Positions 40,503 through 49,078 of a stretch of DNA of 64,000 nt are shown piece after piece. Source of the stretch: Pollutimonas sp. M17 (GTDB lineage: Bacteria > Pseudomonadota > Gammaproteobacteria > Burkholderiales > Burkholderiaceae_B); NCBI RefSeq assembly GCF_025836975.1, contig NZ_CP107548.1, positions 682,001-746,000 on the forward strand. The letters are read 5' to 3'. The translations under genes were made by a program, and so were the position numbers. Under the pieces are notes generated by a model, which was given only the letters and a program-made list of their open reading frames with translations, made no database searches and was not told the DNA's origin. The first letter of the stretch is position 1. Each line of letters begins with the position of its first letter.

Positions 40503-41363
40503 ATGACGACATGGAAACGAGTTGCGGGCATCACCCTGGCGGCATCCGCCGCCGCCGCCGCACTGCTGGGGGGCGCTGCCGTATACATCGGCGTATATGA
40601 CGTCAGTGCCACAAGCCAGCATACGGCGTTCGTCTACCACCTGCTTGAAACGTCATTGCGGCGTTCCGTCAAGCTGCGCACCTCCGGCATGGAGGTGCCC
40701 GCCCTTGACGACCGGGATCGCATCATCAATGGCTTCAGGCACTTTCGTGCGCAGTGTGTGCAGTGCCATGGCGCTCCGGGCGTCGCGCCCCAGCCTTTCG
40801 CGCTGGGTCTGACGCCCGCACCCGCGTCGCTGGTCGACGCCGCCCGGCACTGGCCGGCCGCCGAGGTTTACTGGATCGTCCGGAATGGCATCAAGATGAG
40901 CGGCATGCCCGCCTGGCAGTACCGCCTGAGCGACGACGAGATATGGGATGTCGTGGCGTTCATGAAGGTCTTGCCGGCATTGTCGCCAGCGGACTATGCG
41001 ATGTGGAGCGATGAGCACGCGCCCTTGCCTGCAAGGGACGAAACACCGCCGGCATCCGCCCCGGAACCGCGCCTGGGCGACGCCGCGGCCGGCCGAAAGG
41101 CGCTGCAACAATACGTGTGCGTCACATGCCATGCGATCCCGGGCATCGTCGGCGCGAACAAGCACGTCGGGCCGCCGTTGGCCGGCATTGCGGACAGGCA
41201 GTACATTGCCGGCGTGCTTCCCAATACGCCCGCCAACATGCTGCGCTGGCTGCGCGATCCGACGAAGGTGGATCCATTGTCGGCGATGCCCGATCTGGGC
41301 GTGAGCGAACAGGATGCGCAGGATATTGCCGCATTCCTGTATACGCTCCGCGATGGGGAATGA
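40503..41363 (+). CDS. Membrane-anchored diheme cytochrome c
   Basis: The 286-residue protein has an N-terminal anchor (about 8-30) and two heme motifs, CVQCH (85-89) and CVTCH (206-210). The second domain is a near repeat of the upstream cytochrome (VLPNTPANMLRWLRDPTKVDP versus the same segment there). It follows that gene by 18 bp and is probably in one transcript. Together they look like the electron donors of the divergent caa3 oxidase. Confidence 0.9.
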   Translation: MTTWKRVAGITLAASAAAAALLGGAAVYIGVYDVSATSQHTAFVYHLLETSLRRSVKLRTSGMEVPALDDRDRIINGFRHFRAQCVQCHGAPGVAPQPFALGLTPAPASLVDAARHWPAAEVYWIVRNGIKMSGMPAWQYRLSDDEIWDVVAFMKVLPALSPADYAMWSDEHAPLPARDETPPASAPEPRLGDAAAGRKALQQYVCVTCHAIPGIVGANKHVGPPLAGIADRQYIAGVLPNTPANMLRWLRDPTKVDPLSAMPDLGVSEQDAQDIAAFLYTLRDGE

Positions 41364-41462
41364 CGGGCCGGCTCGCGGTTCCGGAGGCGGATGGGCAGTA
41401 TCCGCAGCGCCCCGACCGGTATTATCATGGGCTGTTGCCGAGGGTTTCAGGCTTCGCCGCAG

Positions 41463-41518
41463 CGCCGGGCCGCCGGGTCGCCGGATCGCCGGATCGCCGG
41501 ATCGCCGGATCGCCGGGT
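41463..41518 (+). repeat. Seven tandem octamers CGCCGGRY
   Basis: Seven head-to-tail 8-bp units: CGCCGGGC, CGCCGGGT, four CGCCGGAT, CGCCGGGT. The array ends 26 bp before the amidohydrolase ATG. Eight is not a multiple of three and the array is non-coding, so copy-number change would shift promoter-to-start spacing rather than a reading frame. Confidence 0.95.
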
Positions 41519-41544
41519 CGCGCGCATAACAGGAGTTCCCCATC

Positions 41545-42753
41545 ATGAAACTGGTCGAACCCATACTCGAGTGGCAGGACGAGATCATCGCCATTCGCCG
41601 CGATATCCATGCGCATCCCGAGCTCGCCTATCAAGAGGTCCGCAGCTCCGATCTGGTAGCCGGGCAGCTGGAGTCATGGGGCGTGGAAGTGCATCGCGGC
41701 CTGGGCATCACGGGGCTGGTGGGTGTCATACGGGGCAAAACGGACAGCGGAAGGTCCATCGGCTTGCGCGCCGACATGGACGCCCTGCCCATACAGGAAC
41801 TCAACACGTTCGAGCATGCCAGCAAGCACCCTGGAAAAATGCATGCCTGCGGCCACGACGGCCACACGGCCATGTTGCTGGCCGCATCGCGCTACCTTGC
41901 GCAGCACCGCGATTTCGACGGCACGGTGTATGTCATATTCCAACCGGCCGAAGAGGGGCGGCTGGGCGCCAAGAAGATGATCGAAGACGGCTTGTTCACG
42001 CGGTTTCCCGCCGAGGCGGTTTTCGGCATGCACAACTGGCCCGGAATGGAAGTGGGGCGCTTCGGCGTCTGCGCGGGGCCCATCATGGCATCGAGCAATT
42101 ACTTTACGATATCCATCATGGGCAAGGGGGCGCATGCCGCCATGCCTCACCTGGGTTGCGATCCCATCATGGCGGCCACCCATCTGGCCCAGGCGCTGCA
42201 AACCATTGTGACCCGCAATCGCAATCCTTATGATCCGGCCGTGCTCAGCGTTACCCAGATCCATGCCGGCTCGGCGGACAATGCCATTCCGGACAGGGCC
42301 GAGCTGCGCGGGACGGTGCGCGCTTTCACGCGCGAGACGGTCGACCTGATCGACAAGCGCATCGGCGAACTGGCGGAGCGGATCAGCGAGGGGTTTGGCT
42401 GCACGGCCGACTTCGTCTTCGACCGCAAGTATCCGCCCACCTACAACCATCCCCGTGAAACCGCCTTCAGCGTCCAGGTCCTTGAAGGACTTGTGGGCGC
42501 CGCCAATGTCGACGCCGCTGTACAGCCGTCGATGGCGGGCGAGGATTTCGCCCTGATGCTGCAGGAGCGGCCGGGCTGCTATATATGGATAGGCAACGGA
42601 CAGGGCGATCATCGCATGCCGGGCCATGGCGAAGGCCCCTGCATGCTGCACAACCCCGCCTACGACTTCAACGACCATCTGATTCCCCTGGGCGCCAGCT
42701 ATTGGATAAGGCTCGCCCAGGCCTGGCTGTCGCAGCCTTATAACGATAAGTAA
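41545..42753 (+). CDS. M20 family amidohydrolase (hippurate hydrolase/IAA-amino acid hydrolase type)
   Basis: The 402-residue protein has the dinuclear metal motifs of M20D peptidases: GLRADMDALPIQE (about 74-86), HACGHDGHTAMLL (about 99-111) and FQPAEEG (about 133-139). It hydrolyses N-acyl amino acids or related amides; which one is unknown. Ribosome site AGGAG is 11 bases upstream of the ATG. An octamer tandem repeat lies immediately before it. The next gene, 118 bp away on the same strand, is an ATP-grasp ligase. Confidence 0.93.
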   Translation: MKLVEPILEWQDEIIAIRRDIHAHPELAYQEVRSSDLVAGQLESWGVEVHRGLGITGLVGVIRGKTDSGRSIGLRADMDALPIQELNTFEHASKHPGKMHACGHDGHTAMLLAASRYLAQHRDFDGTVYVIFQPAEEGRLGAKKMIEDGLFTRFPAEAVFGMHNWPGMEVGRFGVCAGPIMASSNYFTISIMGKGAHAAMPHLGCDPIMAATHLAQALQTIVTRNRNPYDPAVLSVTQIHAGSADNAIPDRAELRGTVRAFTRETVDLIDKRIGELAERISEGFGCTADFVFDRKYPPTYNHPRETAFSVQVLEGLVGAANVDAAVQPSMAGEDFALMLQERPGCYIWIGNGQGDHRMPGHGEGPCMLHNPAYDFNDHLIPLGASYWIRLAQAWLSQPYNDK

Positions 42754-42871
42754 TGGAAAAATAATTATTTAGTCGTTCTTGTTCGAGTCCATTCTGTTTA
42801 CGCTATCTGATAGCCATGGGTATCTGGCTTCCGGCTTGTTTCGCTGAAATATCCGTATCGGAAGGGCTCTT

Positions 42872-43852
42872 ATGTCCAAAATCTATGTGATCCACGAAAA
42901 CTCGGCATGGGTCGAGCCTCTCAGGGCCGCATTTGCGGAACAGGGGCTGCCCTACGAAGAGTGGTTCCTGGACGAAGGCGCGCTGGATCTTGCCCAAGCG
43001 CCGCCGCAAGGGGTGTTCTACAACCGGATGAGTGCGTCGTCGCACACCCGGAATCACCGCTATGCGCCGGAATACACGGCTGCGGTGCTGGCCTGGCTGG
43101 AATCGCATGGGCGGCGCGTCATCAACAACGGCCGCGCCTTGCAGCTGGAAATCAGCAAGGTGGCGCAATATGCCGCGCTGTCCAATTACGGCATACGCAC
43201 GCCTCGCAGCATCGCGGCCGTGGGCAAGCGCCATATCGTCGAGGCGGCGGGCACGATGCCCGGCTCGTTCATCACCAAGCACAACCGCGCGGGCAAAGGC
43301 CTGGGCGTGCGGCTGTTCCATAGCGTCAAGGCGCTGGAAGACTACGTCAGCGGCGAGGCCTTCGAGCCGTCCATCGACGGCATCACCCTTATACAGGAAT
43401 ACATCCGGGCGCCGGAGCCCTACATCACGCGCGTGGAATTCGTGGGCGGCAGGTTCCTGTATGCGGTGCGTGTGGATACGTCGCTGGGCTTCGAGCTTTG
43501 CCCGGCCGATGTCTGCCAGGCGGGCGATGCGTTCTGCCCGGTAGGCCAAGAGGCGCCGGCGGCGCCCGCTCCCCGCTTCCAGATCGTTCAGGGTTTCGAC
43601 AACCCCATCATCGAGCGCTACCAGCGCTTCATCGCGGCCAATGGCATAGGGATTTCGGGCATCGAATTCATCACCGACGAAAACGGCCAGATCTACACCT
43701 ATGACGTCAATACCAACACCAACTACAACAGCGACGCCGAAGCGGCGGCCGGGTTGTATGGGATGCAGGCTATTGCCCGATACCTGGGAGAGGAGCTCCG
43801 TGGCCTGCGCGCCGGGCAAGCCCGGCCCGAACCCGCACTCGACACAGCCTGA
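42872..43852 (+). CDS. RimK-like ATP-grasp ligase
   Basis: The 326-residue protein has ATP-grasp signatures: FITKHNRAGKGLGVRLF (ATP-phosphate loop, about 133-149), LIQEYIRAPEPYITRVEF, and the metal-binding ISGIEFITDENGQIYTYDVN TNTNYN (split here; about 269-295). It is annotated in relatives as alpha-L-glutamate ligase-like. The acceptor is unknown. It follows an M20 hydrolase, so a make/break pair acting on the same amide is conceivable but unproven. A clear terminator follows. Confidence 0.85.
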   Translation: MSKIYVIHENSAWVEPLRAAFAEQGLPYEEWFLDEGALDLAQAPPQGVFYNRMSASSHTRNHRYAPEYTAAVLAWLESHGRRVINNGRALQLEISKVAQYAALSNYGIRTPRSIAAVGKRHIVEAAGTMPGSFITKHNRAGKGLGVRLFHSVKALEDYVSGEAFEPSIDGITLIQEYIRAPEPYITRVEFVGGRFLYAVRVDTSLGFELCPADVCQAGDAFCPVGQEAPAAPAPRFQIVQGFDNPIIERYQRFIAANGIGISGIEFITDENGQIYTYDVNTNTNYNSDAEAAAGLYGMQAIARYLGEELRGLRAGQARPEPALDTA

Positions 43853-43889
43853 CACGTTCCGATAATGTCAGGTTGACGTCACCCCTCTC

Positions 43890-43925
43890 CTGGCTGGCGG
43901 GGGGGGGCTGCCAGCCAGTGTTTTC
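43890..43925 (+). terminator. Rho-independent terminator after the ATP-grasp gene
   Basis: CTGGCTGGC (43890-43898) and GCCAGCCAG (43910-43918) form a perfect 9-bp stem around a G-run loop, followed by TGTTTTC. It lies 38 bp after the stop codon. Confidence 0.8.
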
Positions 43926-43950
43926 ATCGGTTGCGGTGTGTCGGCCGGGC

Positions 43951-44163
43951 TCACGCGGGCCGCAGCGTGGGGCGGTCGGATGGCACTTCCAGATCCAGGC
44001 CCCAGTCGCCGAACTCGTACCAGTCCTCGCCCATGGATTCCGACGGGTGCTGGGTGCGGCTGGAACCGTTGCCGCACAGCATGGAATCGGCGGGGCAGTA
44101 TTTATCGCAGCCCCAGCAGATACGCTCGGGATGCTTGGGATTCAGCGGAAATTTCTTGGCCAT
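43951..44163 (-). CDS. DUF3079 small cysteine-rich protein
   Basis: The 70-residue protein starts MAKKFPLNPKHPERICWGCDKYCP and has four cysteines (C17, C20, C24 and C31 in CWGCDKYCPADSMLC), a likely metal site. It matches DUF3079, which is common in betaproteobacteria and has no assigned function. It is convergent with the ATP-grasp gene. A 33-bp perfect palindrome sits 30 bp upstream of its start and may be its operator. Confidence 0.9.
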   Translation of the reverse strand: MAKKFPLNPKHPERICWGCDKYCPADSMLCGNGSSRTQHPSESMGEDWYEFGDWGLDLEVPSDRPTLRPA

Positions 44164-44193
44164 GTTCGGGCCTCAATGCGAATTGAGTTCTAA

Positions 44194-44226
44194 GGGTATA
44201 CCCGAGTATCCTACTCGGGTATACCC
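44194..44226. promoter_or_regulatory. Perfect 33-bp palindrome built from two GGGTATACCC sites
   Basis: GGGTATACCCGAGTA (44194-44208), TCC, and TACTCGGGTATACCC (44212-44226) are exact reverse complements. Each arm also contains the self-complementary decamer GGGTATACCC. It is 30 bp upstream of the DUF3079 start and 70 bp past the MarR stop. Paired self-complementary sites suggest a dimeric DNA-binding protein; as RNA it would be a strong hairpin. Confidence 0.7.
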
Positions 44227-44295
44227 CGGAAAAACATGACGGATATCAAGGAATCGCTTATTGCGCTGACGCCGGGTTGCGTTGCTGTATGAGTG

Positions 44296-44880
44296 TTAAC
44301 GCACGTCTTCGGCTGCATCCGCTATGTTTATAAGGTCCGATAGATCGCGCGTAGAGGGTTGATGGCGTTTGTTCTGAAGTGATTCCTGTTCGTCCAAGGC
44401 AAGGTTTTCAATTATAGCGAGCAGTGTTTTACGAGTTGTCTGGATGGCAGACTCAGACACACCATTTACAGCTATGTTGTTTACTTCTTCTGCAATCGGA
44501 ACCAGAACTTTTTTCAAGGCACGCCCTTTGGGCGTTAAATAAATATGGATATTTTTATTATTGTTCGGAAGCTTGCGTCGAGAAATATATCCCAGCTTCT
44601 CCATTGCGCGAAGCGCCGAATGTGTGGTGGGATCCATCAAGCCAGCCTCTTCGCTTAGCTGGCGCTGGGTCAATCCATCGTTCTCCCAAAGTATACGCAG
44701 GAAAGTCCAATGGCCGAACGATACGGAGTGTTCCATAAGGCGCATCTGAAGGGCTCGCGACACTCCTCGCATGGCATCTTTGATTAGATGGGCAAGGCGG
44801 TCGTTGGGCACAGCTTCACGCCAATGGCGCAGTACCGCATGAGATGATCCATATTGGGCTTCAAACTTTGATTTAGGCAT
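44296..44880 (-). CDS. MarR family transcriptional regulator of the aromatic cluster
   Basis: The 194-residue protein has the MarR winged HTH: HSVSFGHWTFLRILWENDGLTQRQLSEEAGLMDPTTHSALRAME (in pieces; about 68-112), followed by the wing NNNKNIHIYLTPKGRALK. It is the last gene on the minus strand of the catabolic cluster, 51 bp after the Gfo/Idh gene, and an inverted repeat lies just before its start. It probably represses the cluster and responds to a pathway aromatic acid (inference from family and position). Confidence 0.92.
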   Translation of the reverse strand: MPKSKFEAQYGSSHAVLRHWREAVPNDRLAHLIKDAMRGVSRALQMRLMEHSVSFGHWTFLRILWENDGLTQRQLSEEAGLMDPTTHSALRAMEKLGYISRRKLPNNNKNIHIYLTPKGRALKKVLVPIAEEVNNIAVNGVSESAIQTTRKTLLAIIENLALDEQESLQNKRHQPSTRDLSDLINIADAAEDVR

Positions 44881-44889
44881 GGAAGCGCT

Positions 44890-44911
44890 GTTCGATTAGA
44901 GATGATCGAAC
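44890..44911. promoter_or_regulatory. Inverted repeat upstream of the MarR gene
   Basis: GTTCGAT, eight bases, ATCGAAC form a perfect dyad (44890-44896 and 44905-44911). It is nine bases before the regulator's ATG on the minus strand, inside the gap to the Gfo/Idh stop. A site for autoregulation or mRNA structure is possible. Confidence 0.55.
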
Positions 44912-44931
44912 GGTTATACCACCACTTATGC

Positions 44932-46179
44932 TTAGATTGCATTGATCTGGTGCAAAAGTGGGATTTCTCGATTTTCGCGGCTGGATTGCAATATTGCCAA
45001 GCAAATTTCCAAGTTGGCTGTGCCCCATTCTCCAGAGTGTATGGGCTTTTTTCCTTCGATAACGGCAGCGTAGAGTTCGTCGATGACCTCGCTTCTTGGT
45101 ACTGTCGGGTCTTCAAGTGGATCGAAGCGTACGCCTTCGTCATCATATATTGCTATTCCGCGAGGCCCCGGACGCAGGTCGGCACGGTCGCAAGAGGCAA
45201 TTAGAAGGCCGAAATGCTCATGGTGCACCCTTGGAGCATTGCTGGAAGATGCCAAGTTGGGTTGTATGTAGTTCGGCCCACCGTAGCCTCGATCTCGCTT
45301 CAAAGCATCTTCTTCGCCAGGAGCCATGCTGTTCAATAGCCGTCTGGCGGCACCGTAGTTGCGCTGATCTTTACGTTTCCCCGTCTCGCCGACCCAGCCG
45401 CAAAACTCATCGCTATCAAAATGAGCGTTGCCGCTGTAGACCATCGATGCAGCGGCTCCATCTTCAAACGTGAGCAGCGCCGAATAGGCTGATTCGGCCG
45501 CCCGCTGAGGATCCCAGATTCCAGAATAGGCCCGGACGCTTGCCGCCCGTCCTCCGGCGATAGTTCGTACCACGTCTATTTGATGCGAGCCTTGGCTGAA
45601 TATCACTCCGCCGCCTAGCTGTGTTTGCAGTTCTTCGCGACGACGAGGACGATAAAGGAAGTCGGTGTAATTCAATGCCGAGATCATTCGCAACCGTCCG
45701 AAGGCACCGCTTTGAATCAGTTGCCGGGTTCGTCGAACGGGCGTATCGAAACCATGGCTATGTCCGACGATCAAGCATACGCCAGCTGCGTTTGCCGCGT
45801 CGGTCATTGCACGGCAATCATCCAGGGTCAATGCCATCGGTTTCTCGACTAGCATGTGTCTACCATACCGAGCCGCTATCTGAACCTGCTCGCGATGAAA
45901 TTGGTGTGGGGAGGCAATATAGACAGCATCGACATCGGCATCGGCGCAAAGCGCCTCAAACGACTCATATGAGTACGCACCGAAATCCCGCACAAAGCGT
46001 TGGCGAGCCTCGGCACGCGGGTCCATGCCCGCTACTACATGAATATCGGGATGCAAGGCCAAGGTGGGCTGCATTACAAGAAACCCGCGGCCCATCCCTG
46101 CGATGCCGAGCTTCAGCTTACGCCGGGGCTCTTCCGTCCTCGTGGAGGCGGCCGCATGCGACGGGAAATCGGCGCTCAC
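44932..46179 (-). CDS. Gfo/Idh/MocA oxidoreductase, probable cis-dihydrodiol dehydrogenase
   Basis: The 415-residue protein has a Rossmann motif GIAGMGRGFL (25-34) and the family signature VEKPMALT (about 115-122). It has the length and style of Pht4/OphB phthalate 4,5-cis-dihydrodiol dehydrogenases, which belong to Gfo/Idh rather than SDR. Its position with a phthalate-type oxygenase, reductase and decarboxylase supports that role: rearomatising the cis-diol to a catechol with NAD+. It starts with GTG that overlaps the upstream monooxygenase stop by one base (TAGTG). Confidence 0.85.
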   Translation of the reverse strand: MSADFPSHAAASTRTEEPRRKLKLGIAGMGRGFLVMQPTLALHPDIHVVAGMDPRAEARQRFVRDFGAYSYESFEALCADADVDAVYIASPHQFHREQVQIAARYGRHMLVEKPMALTLDDCRAMTDAANAAGVCLIVGHSHGFDTPVRRTRQLIQSGAFGRLRMISALNYTDFLYRPRRREELQTQLGGGVIFSQGSHQIDVVRTIAGGRAASVRAYSGIWDPQRAAESAYSALLTFEDGAAASMVYSGNAHFDSDEFCGWVGETGKRKDQRNYGAARRLLNSMAPGEEDALKRDRGYGGPNYIQPNLASSSNAPRVHHEHFGLLIASCDRADLRPGPRGIAIYDDEGVRFDPLEDPTVPRSEVIDELYAAVIEGKKPIHSGEWGTANLEICLAILQSSRENREIPLLHQINAI

Positions 46180-47855
46180 TAGCGTGCTCCAGTTACGGTA
46201 TCCAGCAAGGCCCCGACGTCTTCGGGTACCGTGTCGCCGCGCCAGCAGATATGCTGATCGGGACGTATGAGCGCTTTACCCACACCATACATTTCCAGAG
46301 CTTGGCTATTGTCGATATGCAGCACTTTTAGCGGTATGCCGCGTGCCTTTGCCGCCCGCTTCAAAGCATCCACATCAAACCCCACGTTGTTCAGGCAAAG
46401 CAGCGTAAAGCCTACTCCCAAGTGATCGTATAGCGAACTCCCTTCTTCTCGGCCCTTATCCAGCCAGAAGTGCGGGGCGCGGCCGCCTGGAACGCTGGTT
46501 GGTACATAATTGGCCAAGTCGTCATCGGGTGCTTGCCCATCTTGAACAATGATGGGCGAGCTGTCGTAGCGTGCGCCTAACTGCACACCCAGTGAGGCAT
46601 ATTCTTCGCCGAATGTGGACAGGAAAGCTCCTGTTTCAACTCGTGCATGAGCACCTTCCGGACTGTCCTTATCCAGTTCCGGCGGTATCGGCACTAAACC
46701 GACATTTCTTGCCAGTTCGCGTGCTGCCGCCGTGTTACGCTGTGCGATCGGCTTGCGCTCCAGCTCGTAGGAGGCAAGCAGATTTTTGCCTCCCCATTCT
46801 TGAACGGCTGCCGCAAGCTTCCAGGCAAGATTGGCTGCATCATCGACGCCCGTATTCATCCCGAAGCCGCCTGTTGGCGTAAACAGATGCACGGCATCGC
46901 CCGCCAATAGGATACGGCCTTGCGCGAATTTTTCAGCGACAAGTGCAACGCCAGCGGTCCATTTTGCATGTGCAAGCACTTGAACGGGAAGATCGGCCCC
47001 GGTGCATTGCCGCAATATCGCGACAATGGCGGCTTCGTCGATGTTTGAGCCGGGCGTTTCGTCGCGGGACCACAATAAGAACTCATCGTCGCCATTCAAT
47101 GGAACCAAGGCTGTGCGCAGTGTTGGATTGACAATCCAGTATTGCCAGGCTCGCTTGCCATGCAGATGGTCGCGGTAGAGCGTGGGCGCGCGCAAATAGG
47201 TTGATACCATACGCCCTCCAAAAAATGCCTGGCGCAGATTTTCAAAACCTTCATAGGAGACTCCCAGTACGCCTCGCACAAAGCTGCGTCCTCCGTCGCA
47301 ACCGGCAAGGTAGGATGCTTTCCAGGTTGATTGCGCTTCTGTGGAGACGTCGATTGCATCAAGGCGGACTCCATCGCATTCTTCTTGCACTCCTATGACC
47401 TTCATGCCGAACTTCAGTGTTATGCGAGGCCTTTTGGCTGCCTCCTCCAGGAGGACCTGTTCTACATACATCTGGTTGGCTCGATGTATCGGTTCGGGGA
47501 CTTGATCCAGTGGACTCGATGCGGCTACGCTTAGCCGCTTTTCGGTTTCGGAAGGCATGGGTAGCCTTGCCAGCTCCCATTCGTTGAAGCGTGTAAAGTA
47601 TGCGACATCGGTAGGATGATCCATGGGTAGCCCAAGATTCCGTATGCGTTTGGCGAAACCCAGGCGGCGGTAATGTTCCATGGTGCGCGAGTTATGAGTG
47701 CTCCCCTTGGGGTGCATGCGCGCCGATGATTCCGTATTGAAGACTGTGCTGTTGACCCCGTGCCGGTCAAGAAACATTGCCAGCAGCAGACCCACGGGTC
47801 CGCCGCCGACAATTGCCACGGAAGTTCTTTGTGCGTGATCCGCAGGACTGTTCAA
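46179..47855 (-). CDS. FAD-dependent aromatic monooxygenase (PheA/TfdB/MhpA type)
   Basis: The 558-residue protein has the FAD motifs of group A flavin hydroxylases: AIVGGGPVGLLLAMF (15-29), the middle CDGGRSFVRGVLG (about 188-200) and the late AGDAVHLFTPTGGFGMNTG (about 313-331). A C-terminal thioredoxin-like part follows, as in phenol hydroxylases. It would add an ortho hydroxyl to a phenolic ring using NAD(P)H. The start is a TTG with GGAG eight bases upstream. It is not part of the standard phthalate pathway; in this cluster it may act after decarboxylation to make an extradiol substrate. Confidence 0.9.
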   Translation of the reverse strand: MNSPADHAQRTSVAIVGGGPVGLLLAMFLDRHGVNSTVFNTESSARMHPKGSTHNSRTMEHYRRLGFAKRIRNLGLPMDHPTDVAYFTRFNEWELARLPMPSETEKRLSVAASSPLDQVPEPIHRANQMYVEQVLLEEAAKRPRITLKFGMKVIGVQEECDGVRLDAIDVSTEAQSTWKASYLAGCDGGRSFVRGVLGVSYEGFENLRQAFFGGRMVSTYLRAPTLYRDHLHGKRAWQYWIVNPTLRTALVPLNGDDEFLLWSRDETPGSNIDEAAIVAILRQCTGADLPVQVLAHAKWTAGVALVAEKFAQGRILLAGDAVHLFTPTGGFGMNTGVDDAANLAWKLAAAVQEWGGKNLLASYELERKPIAQRNTAAARELARNVGLVPIPPELDKDSPEGAHARVETGAFLSTFGEEYASLGVQLGARYDSSPIIVQDGQAPDDDLANYVPTSVPGGRAPHFWLDKGREEGSSLYDHLGVGFTLLCLNNVGFDVDALKRAAKARGIPLKVLHIDNSQALEMYGVGKALIRPDQHICWRGDTVPEDVGALLDTVTGAR

Positions 47856-47935
47856 ACCGTTGCTCCGTCAGATGTTGATATGGATTTTTGGATATTCCGG
47901 CCCATGCTCTTGCTGTAGTGGGCCGGCCCTGCTGG

Positions 47936-48913
47936 CTAGTTCGGGTCGACGCCAGACAGCTTGACCGCCGCCTCGTATTTTCTGAGGTTTTCACGGATGT
48001 TTTTTGCATACTCTTCAGGCGTGCTCCAGACGGGAATCGATCCTAGGATTTCAAAACGATCGCGCATTTCCTTTGTATCAAGGGCCTTTTCGATGGCCTT
48101 GGATAATTTGTCCAGAATTTCCGGCGGGGTGCCTGCCGGAGCGAGTACCCCCACTTCGGAGGGGAAGTCGTATCCAGGAAATAATTCGGATAGGGTCGGC
48201 ACATTCGGTGTTCCTGGAAATCGCTTCGCCGATGTAACGGCCAATAGATTGACTTGCCCCGTTGTCGCATAAGGGCCGACGGTGGGCAGTGCAGTCATCA
48301 GAACAGGGACTTGACCGGCAAGAAGGGCCGGAACGGATTGACCGGATCCTTTGTATGGAATGTGCGTCAAATTGATACTTGCTTCGGACTTGAACACCTC
48401 CATGGCGATCTGATGGATGCTTCCCACGCCGGACGATCCATAGTTAATGGAACCGGGTTCTTTCTTGGCCTGGGAGATTAGGTCCTGAATTGTCTTGAGC
48501 GAGGTTGTCTTTGCATTCGCGGCGATGAACATGGGCGTTACCCCAGCCAGGCTGATGGGTGCAAAGTCCTTCACAGAATCGTATCCGACCGACTTGAACA
48601 GATAAGGCGCGATAGCCAGCTGTCCTATATCCGCAACCAGTAATGTGTATCCATCGGGGGAGGAGTTCGCAAGTTGCCTGGTCGCAAGCGTGCCGCCAGC
48701 GCCAGGGCGGTTGTCGATAACGAACGATTGACCCAGCAGGCTGCCCAGCTTCTCGCCAAGTGTGCGGGCAATGATGTCAGGAGTTCCGCCCGGTGCGTAG
48801 CCTACAAGAACCTTAACAGGCCGATTGGGATAGTCGGGAACTGCATACGCACAGCCCGCGAACGTGGCCAAGCTTAGCAGGCCTACTGCGATATTCTTTG
48901 AAAAAGTTAACAT
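47936..48913 (-). CDS. Bug-type periplasmic binding protein of the aromatic cluster
   Basis: The 325-residue protein has a signal peptide (MLTFSKNIAVGLLSLATFAGCAYA) and the Bug motifs PDYPNRPVKVLVGYAPGGTPDIIART and FVIDNRPGAGGTLATRQL. A strong ribosome site (AAGGAG) precedes the ATG. Being inside the catabolic operon suggests it captures the aromatic acid substrate, with a permease encoded elsewhere. Confidence 0.9.
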   Translation of the reverse strand: MLTFSKNIAVGLLSLATFAGCAYAVPDYPNRPVKVLVGYAPGGTPDIIARTLGEKLGSLLGQSFVIDNRPGAGGTLATRQLANSSPDGYTLLVADIGQLAIAPYLFKSVGYDSVKDFAPISLAGVTPMFIAANAKTTSLKTIQDLISQAKKEPGSINYGSSGVGSIHQIAMEVFKSEASINLTHIPYKGSGQSVPALLAGQVPVLMTALPTVGPYATTGQVNLLAVTSAKRFPGTPNVPTLSELFPGYDFPSEVGVLAPAGTPPEILDKLSKAIEKALDTKEMRDRFEILGSIPVWSTPEEYAKNIRENLRKYEAAVKLSGVDPN

Positions 48914-49078
48914 TTTCTCTCCTTTGGGATGATGGTGTTGCCCGCTCTATCGAAAGAAGGCGGTTATCTACTGCTTGTTATTTCTTATGTTTCCGTTGCT
49001 GCGTTACTAATACTTTATAAGCGGCTTCCTCCATTGGATTCGGATGTCTGTGGCGTGGAAAAAATCGGGGGCGTGATT

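Noticed and set aside
41463..41518. Octamer array considered as a CRISPR
   Set aside because: Units are directly adjacent without spacers and far too short; no cas genes nearby.
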